Positions 8,683 through 17,060 of a DNA stretch of 64,000 nt are shown here, one piece after another. The notes beneath the pieces are model-generated. The model made no database searches. It was not told where the DNA came from and saw only the letters and a program-made list of their open reading frames with translations. The position numbers and the translations under genes are program-made. Each line of letters starts with the position of its first letter. The first letter of the stretch is position 1. The stretch is from JAVVVD01 sp036652795. GTDB lineage: Bacteria > Bacillota > Clostridia > Christensenellales > CAG-138. Location of the stretch: assembly GCA_036652795.1 (NCBI GenBank), contig JAVVVD010000002.1, forward strand, positions 124,001-188,000, written 5' to 3'.

Positions 8683-9864
8683 ATGGCACAGACCGTATTA
8701 TGCAGCAGGGAGCTTCACGATGTGGGTGGCGGCAGATTTATACTTGGCCACGATGAGCTTTTATGCGCCGATCTGCGCAATGAATATGCCGGGCGTGTGC
8801 AGTTGATCTATCTTGATCCACCGTTTGGTACTGGGGATAGGTTTTCAATGGATGCGGGCGATTCCACGCGCATCCCTACCTATGACGATACACTGGATTT
8901 TGACTCCTATATGGCGCTGATGCGTACCGTTCTAACGGCCTGCCAAGCAATGCTTGCGCCAAGCGGCAGCATATATCTGCATATCGATCAGCGCATGGGT
9001 GCACATCTGCGCCTTATGATGGACGATATATTTGGCGAAGCAAATTTTCTCAACGAGATCATCTGGGCCTATAAGTCAGGCGGCAGAGCAAAAAAGCACT
9101 ATTCGCGCAAGCACGACACCATACTTTTTTACCGCAAAAGCCCATCTGTATATTTTAATATTGCCGCCGTAGGTGTGCCGCGCGGAGCATCGCGCCGCAA
9201 CCATATGAAGCGCACGCTCGATGCTGATGGCAGGGTTTGCTATTCGATAAAGTCTGGCGGTAAAACCTATATGTATTATGAAGATTCGCCAATATACCCA
9301 TCCGATGTATGGGATGATATAGAGCATCTGCATCAGCGCGACCCTGAGCGCACTGGCTACAACACACAAAAACCAGAAGCGCTGCTTCAGCGTATAATAC
9401 TTGCCTCCTCGCGCGCTGGGGATCTGGTAATGGATCTGTTTTCTGGCAGCGGTACTACTGCCGTTGTCGCCGACAAGCTTGGCCGCAGCTGGGTGGCTAC
9501 TGATTCATCTGCGCAGGCATTGCTTTCTTTGCGCGCGCGCATTCTCAAAGCGCACAGCACGCCAACACTGTTTTCCGGCAGCAACCCCATGTGCCTAGAA
9601 TATCCTAACGCGCCCGGCAGCGATATTGATGCGGATATCGATATAGTGCTGAGCAATGGTCTTGTAAGCGCCACTGTGCGTGCATGCAACGTAAGCCTTG
9701 CCTATATTGCATTGGGTTATCTAAGCAACCATGACTTTGTGCCTCTCGCGTACAATGCCAAACCGCAGGAAGGCGCATACCTTACGGCTACCGTAATGTA
9801 TGCGCCCCCCGTTGTGCAGATATGTGATATTCATGGCAACACTCGTTTTATTGAGTACTGTTAA
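8683..9864 (+). CDS. Solitary DNA (adenine-N6 or cytosine-N4) methyltransferase, beta class
   Basis: A 393-residue S-adenosylmethionine-dependent DNA methyltransferase. The catalytic motif IV is DPPF (residues 45-48). The SAM-binding motif I, FSGSGTT (residues 253-259), lies C-terminal to it, which is the beta-class order. A characteristic IYLHIDQRMGAHLRLMMDDIFG stretch matches Mod-like enzymes, but the type III accessory regions are short. The last 100 residues carry no recognised motif and may hold the target-recognition part. AGGAGG precedes the ATG. No restriction endonuclease, specificity subunit or anti-restriction gene is nearby, so it looks like an orphan, possibly regulatory, methyltransferase. 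Confidence 0.87.
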   Translation: MAQTVLCSRELHDVGGGRFILGHDELLCADLRNEYAGRVQLIYLDPPFGTGDRFSMDAGDSTRIPTYDDTLDFDSYMALMRTVLTACQAMLAPSGSIYLHIDQRMGAHLRLMMDDIFGEANFLNEIIWAYKSGGRAKKHYSRKHDTILFYRKSPSVYFNIAAVGVPRGASRRNHMKRTLDADGRVCYSIKSGGKTYMYYEDSPIYPSDVWDDIEHLHQRDPERTGYNTQKPEALLQRIILASSRAGDLVMDLFSGSGTTAVVADKLGRSWVATDSSAQALLSLRARILKAHSTPTLFSGSNPMCLEYPNAPGSDIDADIDIVLSNGLVSATVRACNVSLAYIALGYLSNHDFVPLAYNAKPQEGAYLTATVMYAPPVVQICDIHGNTRFIEYC

Positions 9865-9880
9865 AGGCGCTGTAGGCCAT

Positions 9881-10900
9881 CTATTTGCCGTCTATCACAT
9901 ATGCCTTTAGAAGTTCCAGCGTGTTGTTGACGCCATCGATATGTGACCTTTCATAGCCGTGTGACGCGTAGACTCCGGCACCTATAAGCGCATGTCTCAT
10001 ATCATGGCCCGAAATCAGCGCCGTATCCGCATCCGAACCGTAAAATGGGTATATATCCACAGCATAGGCAAGCTTATTATCTTTGGCGCAGTTGATAAGC
10101 GCGCTTGTCATCTCGTAGTTATATGGTCCTGAGGAATCCTTGGCGCAAATGCTTACCATTGTTTCGTCACATGTAAGCCCTTCGCCTACACAGCCCATAT
10201 CCACACACAGTATCTCATCTGCTGATACCGGCAGGCTTGAGCAGCCGTGGCCTACCTCTTCATATACAGTAATATAAATATACACCTTACGCTGGAGCTT
10301 GATCTTGTTATCCGCTATATGTTTTGCAAATGCCAGCAGTATAGCCACGCTCAGCTTATCATCCAAAAAACGGCTTTTTATGAAACCGCTTTGCGTCACT
10401 ACCGTACGCGGATCAAAGCAAACAAAATCACCAGCGGATATGCCCAGATTCTGTGTATCCTCTTTTGATTTTACCTTTTCATCCAGCACAACCTCCATCG
10501 TTTTATAGTCGCGCTCCTGCTTGGCATACTCGCCGTTAACATGCACCGAAGGATCATTCATCTGCATACATCCCGAAAACGTCTTGCCACAGCGTGTGAA
10601 CACGGTGCAGTTCTCCGCCTCTATATTATTTGGCTGCAAGCCGCCCACACGGGTCAAGCGCAGTCTTCCATTCGCCTTGATCTCCGCCACCATACCGCCC
10701 AATGTGTCTATATGTGCCGCAAGTATAATTGGATTGCCCTCGCCACCGATGTCCGCTATTACACAGCCCTTTGTGGTAATCTTCGGAGCATAGCCAAGGG
10801 CGCTAAGCTGATGCATCGTATACTCCGCCACCTTCTGCGTAAAGCCGCTTGGGCTGGGTATAGCTGTAAGCTTTTTTAACTGTTCAATTATATAGTCCAT
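9881..10900 (-). CDS. M42 family metallo-aminopeptidase (FrvX/glutamyl aminopeptidase-like)
   Basis: A 339-residue cytosolic dizinc aminopeptidase. ATG at 10900 is chosen because GGAGGAG sits 6 bases upstream and the protein then has the usual M42 length, beginning MDYIIEQLKKL. Zinc-ligand and catalytic motifs are visible: AAHIDTLGG (His63, Asp65), FLDDKLSV, the YEEVGHG Glu pair, DMGCVG, and ASHGYERSH near the C-terminus. The same frame stays open for 70 codons upstream and would add a hydrophobic extension; this is treated as non-coding. It is a single gene, convergent with the methyltransferase. Confidence 0.92.
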   Translation of the reverse strand: MDYIIEQLKKLTAIPSPSGFTQKVAEYTMHQLSALGYAPKITTKGCVIADIGGEGNPIILAAHIDTLGGMVAEIKANGRLRLTRVGGLQPNNIEAENCTVFTRCGKTFSGCMQMNDPSVHVNGEYAKQERDYKTMEVVLDEKVKSKEDTQNLGISAGDFVCFDPRTVVTQSGFIKSRFLDDKLSVAILLAFAKHIADNKIKLQRKVYIYITVYEEVGHGCSSLPVSADEILCVDMGCVGEGLTCDETMVSICAKDSSGPYNYEMTSALINCAKDNKLAYAVDIYPFYGSDADTALISGHDMRHALIGAGVYASHGYERSHIDGVNNTLELLKAYVIDGK

Positions 10901-11370
10901 ATTCGTCTCCTCCATTATGCTAATTATTAGATCACCCCTACAATACACCGTAAACGCAAGTCCACCGGCAAGCAGCGTTATAACACCAAGTATTAGCTTA
11001 AGTATAAGGTCGTATCCGCTCAATGTGAAAGACGTTGGTATTCCAAGCGACAGGAGCGGAGCTATGCCGCGATAAGCCGTATATATTTCATAGATGCTAT
11101 ACACATACATTGCGCACTTTTGATAAACGCCGCCTATACCAACGAATCAAAAGGCATAGTCTCCACAGCGTCTGATGTGCTAATGGCAGGCGAGTGGAGT
11201 GGCAATGCAATAGCCATGGCTCCAAATTCGATAAAACCTCTATTGCTTGTGTTATGAGTGTTATTATAAAAAGCAGTATTATATAGTGTAATTATACACC
11301 AACATATTTGCAATTAACAGGAATTAATATAAAAGCTGCCCTGTGAAATCCACAGAGCAGCCCCGCAAAA
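10901..11370. other. Intergenic region upstream of the M42 gene
   Basis: About 470 bases with no gene I can support. On the minus strand the M42 frame is open to 11110 and would encode a hydrophobic segment. On the other side the terminator of the asd operon sits at 11328-11361. The stretch around 11240-11320 is AT-rich, and I see no convincing promoter. Confidence 0.6.
11328..11361 (-). terminator. Terminator of the hom-lysC-asd operon
   Basis: On the minus strand an 11-base stem with one mismatch (arms 11351-11361 and 11335-11345) is followed by TTTTATATT, just after the asd stop. Confidence 0.8.
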
Positions 11371-12372
11371 TCAAATCAACAATTCCGCTATCTGCACCGC
11401 ATTTGTTGCCGCGCCCTTTCTAATCTGGTCTCCGCAGCACCACAGTGTAAGCCCATGCGCTTCGTCTGTAAGGTCGCGTCTCAATCTGCCCACATATACA
11501 AGATCCTGATCGCTAGTGTCAAGTGGCATTGGATACATGTTTTTATCCGGTTCATCCATCAGGCGGCAGCCCGCAAAGGCTGCTATAGCTCGGCGCGCCT
11601 GCGCTACTTCAACGCGCTCCCTTGTTTTAAGCGCAATAGATATTGAATGGCTGCGCAGCACTGGAACCCTCACACAGGTGCAGCTTACCGTAAGCTCCGG
11701 CAGATGCATTATCCGTCTGCCCTCATTCTGCATTTTCATCTCCTCTGAGGTATATCCGTTATCACCAAAGCCGCCGATATGCGGTATGAGATTATAGGCT
11801 ATCTGATGCTGGAATTGGCTCACCTTAAGCTCGCCACCTGATACCAACGCACGGTTCTGACTTTCAAGCTCGGCTATGCCGCCCGCCCCCGCACCGGACA
11901 CTGCCTGATAGGTGCTCACCACCATGCTTGTGATTGGCGAGATATCGTCTATCGGCTTAACGGCCATCATCGCTATAATTGTAGAGCAGTTTGGATTGGC
12001 AATTATGCCTGAATGCTTTAATGCATCATCGCCGTTTATCTCTGGAATTACAAGCGGCACATCATCCTGCATACGAAACGCGCTGGAATTATCCACAAAC
12101 ACCGCCCCCGCCGCCTTTATATGCGGCGCGAAGCGCTTGGCATACTCGCTCTCTACGGCACCCAATACAATATCGATACCGGCAAACGCGCCCTCATCAG
12201 CCTCGCGCACAGTTACCTCGCCGCTGCAAAAGCCCAACTTTTTTCCAACGCTTTTTGCACTTGCAAGACAGCGCAGCTCATTTACCGGGAATGCGCGCTC
12301 CTCCAGTATCTTTATCATTTCCCTGCCAACAGCGCCCGTAGCGCCAAGCACCGCTATGTTATACTTTTTCAT
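11371..12372 (-). CDS. asd: Aspartate-semialdehyde dehydrogenase
   Basis: NADPH-dependent reduction of aspartyl phosphate to aspartate semialdehyde, the branch point to lysine/diaminopimelate, threonine and methionine. 333 residues. The N-terminal GATGAVGREM is the nucleotide-binding loop and Cys129 in NPNCSTI is the catalytic thiol. ATG at 12372 is chosen over the ATG at 12381, because the AGGGGG site leaves almost no spacing to the upstream one but 10 bases to this one. It follows lysC by about 15 bases and is the last gene of hom-lysC-asd. Confidence 0.96.
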   Translation of the reverse strand: MKKYNIAVLGATGAVGREMIKILEERAFPVNELRCLASAKSVGKKLGFCSGEVTVREADEGAFAGIDIVLGAVESEYAKRFAPHIKAAGAVFVDNSSAFRMQDDVPLVIPEINGDDALKHSGIIANPNCSTIIAMMAVKPIDDISPITSMVVSTYQAVSGAGAGGIAELESQNRALVSGGELKVSQFQHQIAYNLIPHIGGFGDNGYTSEEMKMQNEGRRIMHLPELTVSCTCVRVPVLRSHSISIALKTRERVEVAQARRAIAAFAGCRLMDEPDKNMYPMPLDTSDQDLVYVGRLRRDLTDEAHGLTLWCCGDQIRKGAATNAVQIAELLI

Positions 12373-12386
12373 TCTACCCATTCCCC

Positions 12387-13709
12387 CTATCTCATAAAGC
12401 TGTCGTACAGCACGCGTATTGTCTTTTCAAAATCATGGTTTTCAACGCCCACTATTATGTTTATCTCCTCGGGCCCCTGCGCTATCATGCGGATATTGAT
12501 ATCGTTGCTGCCAAGTGTTGCAAACAGCTTTCCGGACATACCCGGCCGCAGCGCCATTTTGCGCCCCACTGCAGCAATCAGCGAAATATTATCCGTTACC
12601 CTTATATCATCGGGATTGAGGCTTTTTCTGATTTCCTCAATTATATCGTACAGTCTCCGTTTAACCTGCGCGGTAGATACCACCACCGAAAAGCTATCAA
12701 TTCCGGATGGTATATGCTCTATCCCTACGCCATAGCGTTCAAATATCTCCAGCACACGCCGTATCACGCCAGACTCGCCCGCCATCTGGGATTTGTATAT
12801 GGCTATTATAGAAAAATCCTTGCGGCCCGAGATTCCGGTTATAAAGCGATTTCGTTCCTGCTCGCTTTCGTCTTCAAAGCTCTCCTTTATCAACGTGCCG
12901 GGCGCATTCGGATCATTGGTGTTGCGTATGTTCAGTGGTATATCCTTATCCCTCACCGGGAACACCGTCTCCTCATGCAGCACCTCCGCACCCATATACG
13001 AAAGCTCGCGCAGTTCGCTGTATGTAATGCGCTCTATTGGCTTTGGATTATCAACAATGCGCGGATCCGCCATAAGGATTCCTGAAACGTCCGTCCAATT
13101 TTCGTATACGCTTGCATCTATCGCCGCCGCCGCGAGCGCACCGGTTATGTCTGAGCCGCCTCGGCTCATCACGTGTATATCACCATTTGGAAGGCTGCCA
13201 TAGAAGCCAGGCAATACCAATGAGCCATATTTTTGCAGCCCTTCTAAAAGTGCCGCATACGTCGCCTCCGCATCCAACTTGCCATCATATCCAAAATGCA
13301 TCCATTGTGCCGAATCAAAAAAGGTGAAGCCCAGGTATTCCGCCATCAGCCTTGCGCTCAGGTATTCCCCGCGCGAAGCTAGATAATCTATGGATACATC
13401 CTTGTTCATATGCTTTCGTATATCCGTAAGTTCTGCCTCGATATCATATGAAACGCCACATTCCTGCGCTATCGTGCGGAAGCGCTCCTCCACCATACCA
13501 AACACCCCATCATACGAAACGCCGTATTTCAGATGCGCCTGACACAGATAGAGAAGATCCGTTATTTTATTGTCATCATGACTGCGCCTGCCCGGCGCGC
13601 TTACCACAACTATGCGGCGGGTGTTATCCGAATCGACAATGGCCTTTACCTTAGCAAACTGTTTAGCGTCCGCCAGGCTAGATCCACCGAATTTACATAC
13701 CTTTATCAT
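12387..13709 (-). CDS. lysC: Aspartate kinase
   Basis: A 440-residue monofunctional aspartokinase that phosphorylates aspartate with ATP, the first step of the aspartate family pathway. The N-terminal KFGGSSLAD motif, SAPGRRS and MSRGGSDITGALAA identify the amino-acid kinase fold. Two C-terminal ACT units follow (starting near VIRRVLEIFERYGV and SGKLFATLGSNDINI), so feedback control by an end-product amino acid is expected; which one cannot be told. It starts 3 bases after the hom stop, consistent with translational coupling. Confidence 0.96.
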   Translation of the reverse strand: MIKVCKFGGSSLADAKQFAKVKAIVDSDNTRRIVVVSAPGRRSHDDNKITDLLYLCQAHLKYGVSYDGVFGMVEERFRTIAQECGVSYDIEAELTDIRKHMNKDVSIDYLASRGEYLSARLMAEYLGFTFFDSAQWMHFGYDGKLDAEATYAALLEGLQKYGSLVLPGFYGSLPNGDIHVMSRGGSDITGALAAAAIDASVYENWTDVSGILMADPRIVDNPKPIERITYSELRELSYMGAEVLHEETVFPVRDKDIPLNIRNTNDPNAPGTLIKESFEDESEQERNRFITGISGRKDFSIIAIYKSQMAGESGVIRRVLEIFERYGVGIEHIPSGIDSFSVVVSTAQVKRRLYDIIEEIRKSLNPDDIRVTDNISLIAAVGRKMALRPGMSGKLFATLGSNDINIRMIAQGPEEINIIVGVENHDFEKTIRVLYDSFMR

Positions 13710-13712
13710 CCA

Positions 13713-14846
13713 TCAATCCTCGTTTATTCCCGCAAAAAACAGCTTGGAATCCTTCGTCATAATTTCATTCGCCAGTGCAAACATATCCGATACCGTCATA
13801 GGCGCGGTAATATATGCACAATCGTTCAACTTTGCTGTGGTTTGTATTCCAACTGGCACGTCTGTTCGCACATAGTAGGTATGCTTAACAAGCGAATTGT
13901 TTACGCATATATGCCGCATATTACATGCCGCATGCCCGCCAACATCGGCCATAATATCAATTACGTCCTGCACTACCGCAGTGCCTGTTGGCATTTTGCC
14001 CGCGCCTTGACCGAAAAATGCCAATTTACCAACATTTTTGCCGGTTAATTCCACCATATTATAGTTTGAAGGCACGCATGCCATTATGCTTGCGCCTTTT
14101 ACCAGTGCAGGCTGCACGTATGCCGAAATACCGCCGCTCACGCGTTTTGCATTGGCCATCAGCTTGCAAATAAATCCCATCCGCTCAAACTCCGCAACAT
14201 CGCCCGCAGTGATGCTGCGTATGCCAAATGCGCTTACCTCAGCCTCGCTTACCACACAATCAAATGCTATGCTTGCCGAGATGGCGCATTTTCTCTGCAA
14301 ATCCAGGCCATCTATATCGGCGGATGGATTTGCCTCAGCATAGCCAAGACGCTGCGCCTCGCCAAGTGCCTGCGCAAAATCTGCACCACCGTGCATTGCA
14401 TCCAGTATGAAATTAGTGGTTCCGTTGATTATCCCCGCTATATCTGTTATCTCATCACACCGTTTGGCGCGCTTAAGATTATAAAGCCATGGTATACCAC
14501 CGCCGGCACTCGCCGTATAGCGCAATTGTACTCCGCACGCTGCCGCCTCGCTGTGCAGTTCGTTATAATAGTGGCTTATAAGCTGCTTGTTTGCGCTTAC
14601 CACATGCTTGCCCGCTCGCATCGCTGCAATCACAAGCTCATATGCCGGATGCAGTCCGCCTATTACCTCCGCAACCACGCCTATCTCAGCATCATTTAAA
14701 ATATCAGCGATATCAGTGGTCATTACCCCCTCATATCCTGGTTTAACCGCTATATCGAGTATGCGTTTTACCTCGATGCCTGCGCATTTTGCTGCCTCAT
14801 ATGCGCCGCTGCCTACGACGCCGAATCCAAGTATCGCCATCTTCAT
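13713..14846 (-). CDS. hom: Homoserine dehydrogenase with shortened C-terminus
   Basis: Reduces aspartate semialdehyde to homoserine. ATG at 14846 fits the family start MKMAILGFGVVGSGAYE and has GGGAG about 9 bases upstream, giving 377 residues. The Rossmann loop GFGVVGSG, SANKQLISHYYNE, and the catalytic region GIINGTTNFILDAMH with AEANPSADIDGLDLQRK are all present. Family members such as B. subtilis Hom run to about 430 residues with a C-terminal ACT domain. Here only about 50 residues follow the catalytic domain, starting YYVRTDVP, which look like a cut-down ACT remnant. It leads the hom-lysC-asd operon. Confidence 0.95.
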   Translation of the reverse strand: MKMAILGFGVVGSGAYEAAKCAGIEVKRILDIAVKPGYEGVMTTDIADILNDAEIGVVAEVIGGLHPAYELVIAAMRAGKHVVSANKQLISHYYNELHSEAAACGVQLRYTASAGGGIPWLYNLKRAKRCDEITDIAGIINGTTNFILDAMHGGADFAQALGEAQRLGYAEANPSADIDGLDLQRKCAISASIAFDCVVSEAEVSAFGIRSITAGDVAEFERMGFICKLMANAKRVSGGISAYVQPALVKGASIMACVPSNYNMVELTGKNVGKLAFFGQGAGKMPTGTAVVQDVIDIMADVGGHAACNMRHICVNNSLVKHTYYVRTDVPVGIQTTAKLNDCAYITAPMTVSDMFALANEIMTKDSKLFFAGINED

Positions 14847-14887
14847 ATTGTTTCGCTCCCTTTTTTGTGTCCTCAAATTAAAAACAC

Positions 14888-14916
14888 TTGTATTTGCATG
14901 GGAAACAATGTATCAT
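14888..14916 (+). promoter_or_regulatory. Promoter of thrC
   Basis: TTGTAT (14888-14893), a 17-base spacer, TATCAT (14911-14916), about 45 bases upstream of thrC. Confidence 0.6.
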
Positions 14917-14935
14917 ATACATAGCACAAATGCAA
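14907..14935 (-). promoter_or_regulatory. Promoter of hom-lysC-asd
   Basis: Minus strand TTGCAT (14930-14935), a 17-base spacer, TACATT (14907-14912), about 60 bases upstream of hom. Its -10 overlaps the -10 of the divergent thrC promoter. Confidence 0.6.
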
Positions 14936-14961
14936 TACCCAAAAGGGAGAATTAAAAACTA

Positions 14962-16446
14962 ATGCTTTATCAGAGTACACGAAATGATACCCTCACCGCA
15001 ACCGCCTCAATGGCAATACTCAACGGCATAGCGCCCGATGGCGGGCTATACATGCTGCGCGATTATTCCGCACTTGAGCTGCCAATATCCGATTTTAAAA
15101 GCCTTAGCGCACAGGCACTTTCTGCGCGTGTACTAGGCCTGCTACTATCTGACTTTTCGCAGCCCGAAATAGATGCTATAGTCAATTCCGCCTATCACGG
15201 CAGGTTCGAAACCGAAGAGCTTACCCCGCTTGTCCGTGTTGGTGATGCTCATATATTAGAGTTGTTCCGCGGGCCCACCTCTGCGTTTAAAGATGTAGCT
15301 CTGTCTGTGTTGCCGCATCTTATCACCGCCGCGCGCAAAAAGAACAACATAACCGATGATGTGCTAATACTTACAGCTACCAGTGGAGATACTGGCAAAG
15401 CGGCGCTGTGCGGCTTTGCAGACGTGCCCGGCACACGCATAATCGTATTCTATCCCGAGGGTGGAGTAAGCGAGGTTCAGCTATCACAGATGATTACACA
15501 GGAGGGCGGCAATGTTGCCGTGTGCGCAATACGCGGTAATTTCGACGATGCGCAAAGCGCCGTTAAGGCGGTTTTTGCTGCCGCTAAAAGCGGCTGCGTG
15601 CCAAACGGCATACGGCTTTCCAGCGCCAATTCCATCAACATCGGTCGGCTTGCCCCGCAGGTAATGTACTACTTCAAGGCATATGCGGACCTTATGCGCA
15701 GTGGCGAAATCGCCGCAGGTGAACGAATCAACTTCGTTGTACCCACTGGAAACTTTGGCAATATACTTGCCGGCTATATCGCCAAGCGTATGGGCTTGCC
15801 CATAGCCAAGCTTGTATGCGCCTCCAATTCAAACAACGTATTGACCGAGTTCATCGAAACAGGCTGCTATAACAGCCGACGCGCTTTCGTAAAAACCGCA
15901 TCCCCCTCAATGGATATATTGATATCAAGCAATCTTGAACGTCTGCTATTCCTTTTGTGCGGCTGCTGCGCACAAAAAACCGCTCTTTATATGGATGAAT
16001 TAAAGCAAACCGGCAGCTATACTATAGCGCCAGACATGCTTGATGCCATTAAGGACGAATTCTTCGCCGGCTGCTGCACCGACGAAAAAACCTTTGGCAT
16101 CATAGGCGATGTATATTCAAGGTTCGGATACCTTATGGATACGCATACAGCTGTGGCATATGGCGTAATGCAGCAATTCAAGGCTAATGCTGATAACGGC
16201 TGCCGCTGTGTGGTGCTTTCCACCGCATCTCCATATAAATTCTGCACCAGTGTGCTGCGCAGTATAGGTGGAAAAATTCATGGCAGCGAATTCGACGTTA
16301 TGGACGAGCTGTGCGCGCGCACCAATATTCCAGTACCATCAGGTCTGAGTATGCTGCGCGGCAAGGCTGTGTTACATACTGATGTTATTGATAAAACAGA
16401 TATATTGGATTATGTATTAAAAAAAGCGGGGACATCCGTATGGTAA
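14962..16446 (+). CDS. thrC: Threonine synthase
   Basis: PLP enzyme converting O-phosphohomoserine to threonine. 494 residues, the long (E. coli/yeast-like) form. It begins with the typical STRNDTLTATASMAILNGIAPDGGLY, and Lys110 in GPTSAFKDVAL is the PLP-binding residue. TATSGDTGKAAL and VPTGNFGNILAGY supply the phosphate-binding and active-site loops. AAGGGAG stands upstream of ATG. It diverges from hom, so the two halves of the threonine pathway share one control region, and it is followed by the ACT-domain gene 30 bases later. Confidence 0.96.
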   Translation: MLYQSTRNDTLTATASMAILNGIAPDGGLYMLRDYSALELPISDFKSLSAQALSARVLGLLLSDFSQPEIDAIVNSAYHGRFETEELTPLVRVGDAHILELFRGPTSAFKDVALSVLPHLITAARKKNNITDDVLILTATSGDTGKAALCGFADVPGTRIIVFYPEGGVSEVQLSQMITQEGGNVAVCAIRGNFDDAQSAVKAVFAAAKSGCVPNGIRLSSANSINIGRLAPQVMYYFKAYADLMRSGEIAAGERINFVVPTGNFGNILAGYIAKRMGLPIAKLVCASNSNNVLTEFIETGCYNSRRAFVKTASPSMDILISSNLERLLFLLCGCCAQKTALYMDELKQTGSYTIAPDMLDAIKDEFFAGCCTDEKTFGIIGDVYSRFGYLMDTHTAVAYGVMQQFKANADNGCRCVVLSTASPYKFCTSVLRSIGGKIHGSEFDVMDELCARTNIPVPSGLSMLRGKAVLHTDVIDKTDILDYVLKKAGTSVW

Positions 16447-16476
16447 ACATGCGCGTTCCTTGCGCCGGAGGATTGC

Positions 16477-16911
16477 ATGAATGACAATTATCTTATAGTT
16501 GACAAGCGGATACTTCCAGACTATTACGAAAAGGTACTTATGGCAAGTGATATGCTGCGTGATGGCCGCGCGCATGACGTGTCGGAAGCAGCACGGCTTT
16601 GCGGCATATCACGTAGTACCTATTATAAATATAAGGACTACATATTCCGCACCGTGGACGATGTTGGCCGTAAGGCGATTGTGGCGCTTATGCTAAGCCA
16701 TGAAAAGGGCGTGCTTGGCGAGGTGCTCAGCGAGCTATCACTGCAGGGAGCCAATATACTCACCATAACCCAAAGCCTGCCCATCCACGGCAAGGCCAAC
16801 GTGGTAATATCGCTGGATATGTCCCATTTGATGCTTACAATTGACGAGCTTCTCCCGCGCCTTGCGATGCTACGCGGTGCCAGCGGTGTAAAGCTATTGT
16901 CCATCGAATGA
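16477..16911 (+). CDS. ACT domain protein of the PheB/UPF0735 family
   Basis: A 144-residue protein with two parts. An N-terminal helix-turn-helix-like region at about residues 30-55 (SEAARLCGISRSTYYKYKDYIF) is followed by an ACT domain from about residue 68 (ALMLSHEKGVLGEVLSELSLQGANILTI). The arrangement matches UPF0735/PheB proteins, often annotated without proof as chorismate mutase. CGGAGG precedes the ATG. Being 30 bases behind thrC and opposite hom, it is more plausibly an amino-acid-sensing regulator of the threonine genes; that is inference from context. Confidence 0.85.
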   Translation: MNDNYLIVDKRILPDYYEKVLMASDMLRDGRAHDVSEAARLCGISRSTYYKYKDYIFRTVDDVGRKAIVALMLSHEKGVLGEVLSELSLQGANILTITQSLPIHGKANVVISLDMSHLMLTIDELLPRLAMLRGASGVKLLSIE

Positions 16912-17006
16912 TAACACCGGACAATCGACACATAAACGATGGCTCGGTATTTTTCTTATTTCAAAATGGGGGCTCACATTAGATTATCTTCATAGATAAA
17001 GCACAA

Positions 17007-17027
17007 AGGCGACCTGTATGGCCGCCT
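17007..17027 (-). terminator. Hairpin downstream of the ApgM-like gene
   Basis: AGGCGACC (7007-equivalent bases 17007-17014) pairs with GGCCGCCT (17020-17027) with one mismatch. Read on the minus strand it is followed by only TTTG, so termination would be weak. Confidence 0.4.
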
Positions 17028-17060
17028 GTTAGCGTTAAAATATCAGCAAATGATGTGCCG

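Noticed and set aside
8683..9864. Restriction-modification or phage-defence island around the methyltransferase
   Set aside because: Neighbours are a metabolic regulator, an aminopeptidase and amino acid synthesis genes; no nuclease or defence gene is present.
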